Source: Clostridioides sp. (GTDB lineage: Bacteria; Bacillota; Clostridia; Peptostreptococcales; Peptostreptococcaceae). From it: a stretch of 8,025 bases of DNA. Location: positions 1 through 8,025 of the forward strand of contig JAISUA010000216.1 of assembly GCA_031272305.1 (NCBI GenBank). Reading direction: 5' to 3'. Shown here piece after piece: positions 1-4,935 of this stretch (positions are counted from its first letter, which is position 1; each line of letters begins with the position of its first letter). The notes under the pieces are model-generated. The model was not told where the DNA came from. It made no database searches and worked only from the letters and a program-made list of their open reading frames with translations. Made by a program: the position numbers and the translations under genes.

Positions 1-69
1 AAGTTCATTACAATTGAAAGCGAAGCTTTCAGAACTTTTAATCAAGTAGGAGGTGTTGGAATTTGCTAG
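1..69 (+). CDS. 3' end of an upstream gene, possibly the ThrE-type exporter large subunit (partial)
   Basis: Reading frame 1 is open from the window edge to a TAG at 67-69 and gives 22 residues ending in VGGVGIC. It overlaps the TTG start of the next gene by 7 bases, and that gene's ribosome binding site lies inside its last codons, the usual layout of translationally coupled partners. Two-gene ThrE-family exporters place the larger subunit directly before the small one, so this is probably the C-terminus of that subunit. The assignment rests on position: the visible residues are too few and not clearly membrane-like, so another gene is possible. Confidence 0.4.
   Translation, partial: KFITIESEAFRTFNQVGGVGIC
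48..54 (+). promoter_or_regulatory. Ribosome binding site that selects a TTG start
   Basis: AGGAGGT lies 8 bases before the TTG at 63-65. The first in-frame ATG (72-74) would be 17 bases away, too far, so the TTG is the better start. Confidence 0.7.
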
Positions 70-707
70 ACATGCCAATTTATCAAAATTTCATATTTGC
101 AGCGTTAGCGACGATAGGATTCTCAATTTTTTTCAATACACCTTCGAAATTACTTCCTTCTCTAGGTGTTATAGGTGGAATCGGATGGCTTGTATATGTT
201 TTTATAGTAAAATATACTTCTAACTCATCGTTCGCAGGATTTGTGGCAGGATTTACAGTATCTGCTTTAAGTGAAGTGTCTGCAAGAAAAATGAAACAAC
301 CTGCTATTGTTTTCGTCATTGCAGGTATCCTACCCCTTGTTCCAGGTGTTGGGCTATATAATACAGTACTATATATGATCCAAAAAAACTATTCACTTGC
401 TAATTCTACAGGAGTAGATGCTTTGTTGATAAGTTCTGGTATCTCACTTGGAGTACTACTTGCAACTTCAATAGTCAAAGCACTTAATAGAATTTCAGCT
501 GAAAAAAAATCAGTCGAAAAAAAACTTTCTTGCACTGAACTTTCAGAAGAAATTCATTGCGTAAAAACATCAGAAGAAATTCATTGCATAAAAACATCAG
601 ACTTTGATAAATTAAAATCATCTATTGAATCTAATAATGAATCCTCTTTGAAATCTAATTTATATGATGATTCTTATCAAAATTCTGATACTAAAAATAA
701 AAAATAA
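63..707 (+). CDS. Threonine/serine exporter family protein, small subunit (YjjB/ThrE C-terminal type)
   Basis: The product is a 214-residue inner-membrane protein. About five hydrophobic segments can be seen, near residues 8-26, 32-50, 55-71, 80-98 and 118-140. The fourth carries the PLVPGVGLY stretch typical of the small half of split ThrE-type transporters, which export threonine/serine or small organic acids with a large partner subunit. The start is a TTG with a strong ribosome binding site, overlapping the preceding gene. Family members are usually about 150 residues. Here a hydrophilic, Lys/Ser/Glu/Asn-rich tail of roughly 70 residues follows the last helix and contains a duplicated nine-residue unit (SEEIHCVKT / SEEIHCIKT). 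The tail is probably cytoplasmic and has no recognised function. The family call is firm; the substrate is not known. Confidence 0.85.
   Translation: MLDMPIYQNFIFAALATIGFSIFFNTPSKLLPSLGVIGGIGWLVYVFIVKYTSNSSFAGFVAGFTVSALSEVSARKMKQPAIVFVIAGILPLVPGVGLYNTVLYMIQKNYSLANSTGVDALLISSGISLGVLLATSIVKALNRISAEKKSVEKKLSCTELSEEIHCVKTSEEIHCIKTSDFDKLKSSIESNNESSLKSNLYDDSYQNSDTKNKK
543..596 (+). repeat. Two tandem 27-base units inside the exporter gene
   Basis: Positions 543-569 and 570-596 are identical except for one base (g at 561, a at 588). The unit length is a multiple of three, so the frame is kept. Each copy encodes the same nine residues apart from Val to Ile, including one Cys and one His. Confidence 0.9.
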
Positions 708-735
708 ATTATTAAAAAAAGTAAAAAATAAGTTG

Positions 736-774
736 TTAAAAAGGATGTCACTTTTAAGTGTACATCCTTTTTAA
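736..774. terminator. Strong intrinsic terminator after the ThrE-type gene, probably bidirectional
   Basis: A perfect 13-base stem (736-748 with 762-774) encloses a loop of about 13 bases that can itself pair CACT with AGTG. The A-rich left arm and T-rich right arm would give a U-tract in either direction. Its core AAAAAGGATGT/ACATCCTTTTT and the loop text recur at 4093-4128 and 7250-7285. Confidence 0.8.
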
Positions 775-810
775 TAACCCTCCTCCAAGAATCAGACATG
801 GACTACTTTC

Positions 811-847
811 GATACTTTTAAGTGTATCATTTTTGATAAACAATACT
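811..847 (-). repeat. Diverged copy of the dispersed hairpin repeat
   Basis: On the plus strand this shares ACTTTTAAGTGTA and TTTTTGATAAACAATACT with the repeats at 4088-4200 and 7245-7357. The outer arms differ (GATAC/GTATC instead of GGATGT/ACATCC) but still pair, so a small hairpin is kept with different bases. Confidence 0.55.
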
Positions 848-957
848 GGCTCTATAATAGTTTCTTTCTGTCTTGAAGACTTTCCAAAGTCTACTCGGTC
901 TTCCATTTAGGCAAAGCTCATCATAAAATTTTTATTCTTATTGTTAATAACAACCAT
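827..957 (-). pseudogene. Remnant of a small peptide gene, frameshifted; possible RiPP precursor
   Basis: On the minus strand an ATG at 957 opens MVVINNKNKNF, and a frame one base away stays open from 931 to a TGA at 829-827. Restoring one T in the run TTTT near 926-929 joins them into a peptide of about 43 residues with the middle section LWKVFKTERNYY and the end RASIVYQK. From memory, this middle section is similar to the C-terminal core of the YydF epipeptide precursor (LWYFVKSKENRW), and a YydG-like pseudogene lies next door, though on the other strand. There is no clear ribosome binding site. The permease-tail copy (977-1000) ends just before it. A different frame (754-906) is also open, so the coding frame is not certain. 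Treat as a candidate only. Confidence 0.28.
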
Positions 958-976
958 GTTGATACTACTTAAATTT

Positions 977-1000
977 TAATTATACAACTTCATGTTTACA
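977..1000 (-). repeat. Copied 3' end of an ABC permease gene (24 bases, identical to 4912-4935)
   Basis: On the minus strand this reads as codons for CKHEVV and a stop, exactly the end of the permease ending at 4915. A perfect 24-base match by chance within 8 kb is very unlikely even in AT-rich DNA, so this is probably the last trace of a second permease copy. Confidence 0.7.
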
Positions 1001-1015
1001 GCTAACAGGAATAAG

Positions 1016-1044
1016 TTGTCAATAATAATCAGAATTGTTACAAC
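1016..1044 (+). promoter_or_regulatory. Possible promoter for the radical SAM/M50 pair
   Basis: TTGTCA (1016-1021) and TACAAC (1039-1044) are 17 bases apart and resemble the -35 and -10 boxes of a housekeeping promoter. They lie about 90 bases before the radical SAM start. The -10 match is only four of six. Confidence 0.3.
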
Positions 1045-1131
1045 ATATATCTGGCAATTATATCTATGATCTAGTTGTTTTTTCAATATGTATTCTAATT
1101 GTATGGCTCTTGCGTAGGAGGTGTTTAAAAA

Positions 1132-1614
1132 ATGGAATTTAATCATTTAGCTATTTTATTAACAGAGAATTGCAATGCTCATTGCAAAATGTGTTGTGAT
1201 AGCCGAGGGGTCGTAAGAGGGAAAACTCTGACAGAAAATGAATTAGATAAAATTTTAAATAATATTAAGGAATGTGAACAAATAACTGATATCGGAATTA
1301 CTGGTTGAGAACCCATCCTATACCATCATTTGATAGACCAAATTATGCAATTTGATTTTGACAGAGATGTTAAAATTTCAATAAAAACTAATGGTTTTTA
1401 GGGAAAAGATATTTCAAAGGCAGAAAATATAATTAAAACTTACAAAAATAAACTTTCTTATATTTCATTGAGTTATGATGAGTTCCACATTCCATTTATT
1501 GATATACAATGTTTGAAAAATATAATAATGATTTCAAAATCTTATAACATTCCGACAGATGTCGTAGGTTGCTTCTTGAAAAATTCATTAACACCTGGAG
1601 ATATTATGCTATGA
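1132..1614 (+). pseudogene. Radical SAM enzyme resembling the YydG peptide epimerase, broken and truncated
   Basis: An ATG 8 bases after AGGAGGTG (1116-1123) opens a frame with the radical SAM cluster motif CNAHCKMCC (CxxxCxxC, residues 14-21), which binds the 4Fe-4S cluster that cleaves S-adenosylmethionine. TGA at 1306-1308 interrupts the GGE motif (ITG-stop-EPILY), and TAG at 1399-1401 sits where relatives have the Trp of TNGFW. After this the frame continues with LSYDEFHIPF. CC after the cluster motif, TNGFW and SYDEFH/PF are all features I recall from YydG, which converts L- to D-residues in epipeptides. The frame ends at 1614 after 160 codons, against about 320 in YydG, so the C-terminal half with any auxiliary cluster ligands is gone. 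The enzyme cannot be made. It lies directly before, and overlaps, the M50 gene, as YydG/YydH-type genes are neighbours. Confidence 0.75.
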
Positions 1615-2150
1615 TAATGACAACGGCTATTATGTTTACATTAGTTGTATACTTTCTTAGTGAAAATTATGTTATCATTGATTCTAATTTTATTATTGCA
1701 AATTTAATTTTGTTTGCTAATATATTTATACATGAATTAGGACATATTTTAGCTTTAAAATTATTTTATAGAAGCGGAAAAATCAAAATAGGTTTTAAAA
1801 TATATTTTATATACCCTGCATTTTATGTAGATACATCAGATAGTTATTTATTACCTAAATATAAAAGAATAGCTGTATATTTAGCAGGTAATTTTATGAA
1901 TTGTATCTATATATTAATATGCTTTTTGTTTTTTCCTGCTTTAAACAAATATAATTACGTTATTATTTCTACTATCCTGATTAACTTTTTACCTATTATA
2001 AAAAGTGACGGATATTATGCATTGACTGCTCTTGTGAATAAATATGATTCTGCTAAATCTAAAATAAAGAACTATGTAGAAGATACTATTAGAGGTATTT
2101 TAATGTTTCTATTTCTTTTCTTGCTTTCTAAACTCAGTATTTATTTATAG
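1611..2150 (+). CDS. M50-family membrane zinc metalloprotease-like protein (YydH-type neighbour of radical SAM)
   Basis: This is a hydrophobic protein of 179 residues from this ATG, or 193 if a TTG at 1569 is used. HELGH supplies the two His zinc ligands and the catalytic Glu of site-2-type proteases. The second motif, NFLPIIKSDGYY, gives the Asp that completes zinc binding. FYVDTSD and LAGNFMN between them are also M50-like. About five membrane helices are visible. Such proteins in RiPP clusters (YydH in epipeptide loci) are thought to cut or process the modified peptide in the membrane. The ATG at 1611 overlaps the radical SAM stop (ATGA) and has GGAG 10 bases upstream, whereas TTG 1569 has no usable site. 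The protein is short for the family, and its 5' end may have been reshaped by the deletion that truncated the radical SAM gene. All motifs are intact. Confidence 0.75.
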   Translation: MIMTTAIMFTLVVYFLSENYVIIDSNFIIANLILFANIFIHELGHILALKLFYRSGKIKIGFKIYFIYPAFYVDTSDSYLLPKYKRIAVYLAGNFMNCIYILICFLFFPALNKYNYVIISTILINFLPIIKSDGYYALTALVNKYDSAKSKIKNYVEDTIRGILMFLFLFLLSKLSIYL

Positions 2151-2176
2151 GACTATCTCTCGATAGTCCTATTTTT
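2147..2176 (+). terminator. Intrinsic terminator of the radical SAM/M50 unit
   Basis: An 11-base perfect stem (2147-2157 with 2162-2172, ATAGGACTATC/GATAGTCCTAT) with a four-base TCTC loop is followed by TTTT. It begins within the M50 stop codon. A weaker inverted repeat (2174-2181 with 2203-2210, 21-base loop) lies between it and the convergent kinase gene. Confidence 0.85.
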
Positions 2177-2249
2177 ATCATCATATCAAGGCTCATTCAA
2201 TTATGATAAATCCGTTGTAAGATGATTGCTATTTGATTGATGAAAAAAT

Positions 2250-2315
2250 CTAAATTGGTATTTTAATTAAGAAAGTTATCTTATTATTCTGACTTTGTGC
2301 TGTGATTTCGCCATT
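2250..2315 (-). repeat. Kinase 3' end that is duplicated at 7180-7245
   Basis: These 66 bases match 7180-7245 with two differences (a to g and t to c within 2274-2276 versus 7204-7206). They cover the last 21 codons and the stop of the kinase. Similarity stops abruptly at 2315/7245. Confidence 0.9.
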
Positions 2316-3317
2316 ATGTAAGTGAATGATTTCTCTAGCTATCGATAAGCCTAAACCTGCCCCACCTGTATCAGTAGATCTTGAACGATCCAATCGGTTA
2401 AACTTTTCAAATATTTGTGACAACTCGTTTTCTGGTATAGTTTCACCCATATTTTCAAAAACCATCTCAAGGTTATTATCATAGATTTTTGCCGATATGA
2501 ATATTTCGGTTTTTGGATAACTATAACAAATTGCATTTTTCAATAAATTGCTAAGAACTCGGGAAATTTTTTCAGGATCAATATCGCATGACAGTTGTTC
2601 ACTTATCTCAAGTTTTAAAGTGTTCCCATTTTCCTCAAGCATCGGATAAAACTCATCAGTTAGTTGGATAATCAAGTAGTACAAATCCACATTTTGCTTA
2701 TTTATTTCAATTTGTTGTGTATTATATTGCGTAATTTCGAAAAAATCGTTAACTAACTGCTCCAAACATATAGCCCTATCAAGTAATATTTGCAAATACT
2801 TTTGCCTTTTCTCTAGTGATAACTCAGGCATGTCTTTGATTAAGCTTAAATATCCTATAATTGATGTTAGAGGTGTTCGAATATCATGAGCAATATAGGC
2901 AACCAACTCGTTTTTTTTAATTTCTGCAACTCTTATTGCTTGTTCAGACATTATGAAAGACATTTTTATCTGATTCATTTGTACTTCAATATCCTTTAAA
3001 GGTTCCGAAAGCTCAACCACTGAATCATTTTTCTTATATAAAATTTCTGTCCCATCTATTATTTCATGAAGGAATTTCCACGGCTTGCTCCAAAAATACA
3101 TAAAGATAGCTATATAGCCTATAATAAAATATAGTAATTGAACTATTCCAATGCGAAGGCTTAGCCACTTAATAAATGATGTATCTACTTGAGCCAAATA
3201 AAAATCAAACAGTATTCTTAGAAAACATCCAACAACTGTGTAAAGCAACAGACTAAAAATCAAATAACATATAAGCTTTTTATAATGTTGCATATATTTG
3301 TGCTTTTTCCTATACAA
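2250..3317 (-). CDS. VanS-like sensor histidine kinase
   Basis: This 355-residue membrane kinase autophosphorylates on His in response to an outside signal and passes the phosphate to the regulator encoded just upstream. Two hydrophobic segments (about residues 14-37 and 55-76) flank a short outer loop. Next come a linker, the dimerisation H-box with AHDIRTPLTS (His144), the N-box SNLLKNA (Asn261), FENMGE, IFEKFNRLD and the ATP-binding GGAGLGLSI near 318-326. KNELVAYIAHDIRTPLTSII and LYYLIIQLTDEFYP closely resemble VanS of glycopeptide resistance, a group that also controls peptide-antibiotic transporters. The start is TTG, with GTAGG 8 bases before it; ATG at 3293 lacks a site. It would overlap the undamaged end of the regulator by 8 bases. 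All catalytic motifs are present. The last 21 codons recur at 7180-7245. Confidence 0.88.
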   Translation of the reverse strand: MYRKKHKYMQHYKKLICYLIFSLLLYTVVGCFLRILFDFYLAQVDTSFIKWLSLRIGIVQLLYFIIGYIAIFMYFWSKPWKFLHEIIDGTEILYKKNDSVVELSEPLKDIEVQMNQIKMSFIMSEQAIRVAEIKKNELVAYIAHDIRTPLTSIIGYLSLIKDMPELSLEKRQKYLQILLDRAICLEQLVNDFFEITQYNTQQIEINKQNVDLYYLIIQLTDEFYPMLEENGNTLKLEISEQLSCDIDPEKISRVLSNLLKNAICYSYPKTEIFISAKIYDNNLEMVFENMGETIPENELSQIFEKFNRLDRSRSTDTGGAGLGLSIAREIIHLHNGEITAQSQNNKITFLIKIPI

Positions 3318-3326
3318 TTTTATAAC

Positions 3327-4001
3327 CTACCCCCATACTGTTTTAATATATTTTGGATTCTCTGCTTTATCACCAAGCTTCTCGCGTAAATGACGCACAT
3401 GAACAGAAATGGTGTTATTTTTACTGTAATATTCATCATGCCAAATCGTTTTAAAAAGTTGTTCTGAAGAAACCACTTCGCCTTTATGCTCTAGCAGTAA
3501 CCTTAATATATCATATTCACTTGGAGTCAAGTTAAGCTGATTTCCATTTAAGCTACACTCTCTTGTTTTTATATTGAGCTCTAGACCTGAATATGACAAA
3601 ATACTAGCATTACCTTTGTCATCTGTCTGAGCATACTTTTTATATCTTCTCAACTGAGCTTTTACTCTTGCAACCATTTCCAGCGGTAAGAAAGGCTTTG
3701 TGATATAATCATCTGCACCTAGTGCTAATCCATTGATTTTACTAGCTTCATCACTTATTGATGTCAACATAATAATTGGATATTTATATTCTTCTCTAAT
3801 CTTTTTACATAAAAAGAAACCGTCCTTTCCAGGCAGCATAATATCCAAGAGTACAAGGTCAAATTCTTTTGTATCAATAATTTTTAAAGCTTCTTCAGCT
3901 GTAATGCACTTATAAACTTCAAAGTCTTCATTTTTCAAATATACTTCTATAAATTCAGCTATGCTCGTTTCATCTTCAACAATTAAAATTCTATTAGACA
4001 T
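3327..4001 (-). CDS. VanR/OmpR-family response regulator, C-terminally clipped by a one-base deletion
   Basis: The 224-residue transcription factor has an N-terminal receiver domain: acidic pair Glu9/Asp10, phospho-acceptor Asp53 in LLDIMLPGKDG, Thr80, and Lys102 in DDYITKPF. A winged-helix DNA-binding domain (about 130-224) follows, with LTPSEYDILRLL and ISVHVRHLREKLGD. It would switch target promoters after phosphorylation by the adjacent kinase, and the ABC-2 transporter is a likely target. The start ATG has an AGAGG site. The frame stops after TVWG. Family members continue to a GxGYKI end, and those residues are encoded in the next frame: adding one G to the GGGGG run (3330-3334) gives WGVGYKIV and a stop at 3312-3310 overlapping the kinase start. 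The missing strand belongs to the DNA-contacting wing, so function is probably impaired unless this is phase variation or a sequencing error. Confidence 0.87.
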   Translation of the reverse strand: MSNRILIVEDETSIAEFIEVYLKNEDFEVYKCITAEEALKIIDTKEFDLVLLDIMLPGKDGFFLCKKIREEYKYPIIMLTSISDEASKINGLALGADDYITKPFLPLEMVARVKAQLRRYKKYAQTDDKGNASILSYSGLELNIKTRECSLNGNQLNLTPSEYDILRLLLEHKGEVVSSEQLFKTIWHDEYYSKNNTISVHVRHLREKLGDKAENPKYIKTVWG

Positions 4002-4040
4002 TACTCATTCCTCTCTTTCCAAGTCTGTACCTTATCTGTG

Positions 4041-4071
4041 ATTATATCATATAAATACTAAATAGAACCAA
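4041..4071 (-). promoter_or_regulatory. Probable promoter of the regulator/kinase pair
   Basis: On the minus strand a perfect TATAAT (4041-4046) lies about 40 bases before the regulator ATG. A poor -35 candidate, TTGGTT (4066-4071), sits 19 bases upstream. It lies just after the terminator at 4093-4128, so the pair is probably its own transcription unit. Confidence 0.45.
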
Positions 4072-4087
4072 GATTTTTAAAAATAAA

Positions 4088-4200
4088 TTCTTAAAAAGGA
4101 TGTTTGCTTTTAAGTGTACATCCTTTTTTGATAAACAATACTTATAATTTTTTGATAAAAAGTTATTATGAGAAATTAGCACATAGATATGTACTTCCAT
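4088..4200 (-). repeat. Dispersed 113-base repeat, copy B (upstream of the regulator)
   Basis: It matches 7245-7357 at 107 of 113 positions without gaps. It contains a terminator hairpin, two TTTATCAAAAAA-like stretches and a TATGTGCTAATTTCTCAT section. Differences between the copies change amino acids or create a stop in the frames I translated, so there is no sign that it encodes a protein. Its regulator-side end at 4088 leads straight into the regulator's promoter region. Confidence 0.85.
4093..4128 (-). terminator. Intrinsic terminator within repeat copy B
   Basis: An 11-base perfect stem (4093-4103 with 4118-4128) is followed on the minus strand by TTTTTAAG. It would stop transcription from the ABC exporter side before the regulator. 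Confidence 0.7.
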
Positions 4201-4257
4201 CTCCTATTCAGAATTTGCAGTAAATTTATGGTACAAAGAACTTCCTTTACACTTATA

Positions 4258-4713
4258 TCAATGGTTCAAAAATACCAATATAGATTGTAAAGTTTGATAT
4301 GGCTTTATAGCTATATCTTGTTCCAGTCGAGCTATTGTATCATATGTCTCTGTTTTTTCTAACATTGCAAGTGACATTTTAGAGCATTTCTCAATAATAA
4401 TTTTATTAATTCCATATTGTAATATATTGTTAAGCTTACTTAAAGTATAGTTGCTCATATTTTGTAATATAGTTCCAATTACTGATATTACAAAATACAT
4501 AATTATCAGTTTCAATAAATCCCCAAAAGGTTTTTGAAGTAATTGTATTTCATTGATAATGCTTTGACTTAATAAAAGAGTTCCAATTGGAAAGATTCCA
4601 TTAATTATGGAAAGTGTAATAGAACAAATAAAAATCCTTTTGTCTATCTCACAAAGCAATTTAATTGTGTATGCAAATAACTTTATATTGCCTATAAACT
4701 TTTTCATATTCAT
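4258..4713 (-). pseudogene. ABC exporter, N-terminal transmembrane fragment only
   Basis: The 151-residue product matches the first quarter of a half-size ABC exporter. It has two long hydrophobic helices (about residues 25-52 and 66-84), followed by the intracellular-loop pattern LEKTETYDTIARLEQDIAIK. Complete proteins of this type run to about 580 residues and end in an ATPase domain with Walker motifs. Here the frame stops at 4258, and no Walker A, signature or Walker B motif appears before repeat B at 4200. The gene is therefore cut off, and the 57 bases between the stop and the repeat are of unknown origin. The start is ATG at 4713 with a weak GAG site; ATG at 4707 is an alternative. In a peptide-antibiotic locus this would be the exporter of the mature peptide. 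No function is expected now. Confidence 0.7.
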
Positions 4714-4749
4714 TTTACTCAGAGTTCATTAGAAATAATTTATTGAGAG

Positions 4750-4786
4750 AAAAGGATAGCACATGAAAGCTTCTCAGGTGCTATCC
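4750..4786 (-). terminator. Terminator after the ABC-2 transporter operon
   Basis: A perfect nine-base stem, GGATAGCAC/GTGCTATCC (4754-4762 with 4778-4786), has a 15-base loop with an inner GAA/TTC pairing. On the minus strand it is followed by TTTTCTCTC. Confidence 0.7.
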
Positions 4787-4803
4787 CTTAACCAACAAAA
4801 TGA

Positions 4804-4914
4804 TTATATTGAGGCACGAATAGTTTTAACAGATTTTACTCTATTTCCTGTACGATATTTTCCCTCATTGTCACAGCCACATCCACAATGAACGCAACTA
4901 TCATTATTGCCTAA
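4804..4914 (-). pseudogene. Cys-rich coding remnant directly after the permease
   Basis: Immediately after the permease stop, and in the same frame, 36 codons run to a TAA at 4806-4804, followed by a terminator. They include SCVHCGCGC (four Cys, 4873-4896) and end in KSVKTIRASI. There is no start codon, so this is the 3' end of a gene whose beginning was lost when it was joined to the permease end, or a readthrough tail. The Cys cluster near a peptide-antibiotic transporter suggests a modified-peptide precursor, but a zinc-ribbon end of another protein fits equally well. I do not recognise a family. Confidence 0.3.
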
Positions 4915-4935
4915 TTATACAACTTCATGTTTACA
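4912..4935 (-). repeat. Permease 3' end duplicated at 977-1000
   Basis: All 24 bases are identical to 977-1000. They cover the last codons, the stop and three further bases. In both places a small peptide-like remnant follows on the minus strand. Confidence 0.75.

Larger units (their letters stand above)
775..1131. other. Gene-free debris region between the exporter and the radical SAM pseudogene
   Basis: No intact gene is visible here. The region contains a diverged copy of the hairpin repeat (811-847), nested inverted repeats (GAAGAC/GTCTTC at 875-880 and 898-903 around AGACTTT/AAAGTCT at 877-883 and 886-892), a frameshifted minus-strand peptide remnant (827-957), a copied permease 3' end (977-1000) and a possible plus-strand promoter (1016-1044). 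It reads as a scar of several rearrangements. Confidence 0.6.

Noticed and set aside
754..906. 50-codon minus-strand frame beginning MEDRVDFGKSS and ending LLKRMYT
   Set aside because: No ribosome binding site. It runs through two hairpins including the terminator loop, and overlaps the alternative 827-957 frame, which looks more protein-like. Kept only as an alternative.
992..1117. Plus-strand frame starting ATG 992, with Cys-containing codons before the radical SAM gene, as a precursor peptide
   Set aside because: It has an internal TGA at 1067-1069 and no ribosome binding site, and its start lies inside the copied permease end.
1306..1401. Recoding of the TGA and TAG (selenocysteine or suppression) in the radical SAM gene
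   Set aside because: Expected residues are Gly and Trp, no recoding structure is evident, and TGA and TAG end other genes here. The missing C-terminal half also points to decay.
1569..1610. TTG at 1569 as the M50 start
   Set aside because: No properly spaced ribosome binding site. ATG 1611 has GGAG 10 bases upstream and overlaps the previous stop. Not fully excluded.
4088..4200. CRISPR or insertion sequence explanation for the repeats
   Set aside because: There is no regular spacing, no transposase frame and no clear target-site duplication around the copies.
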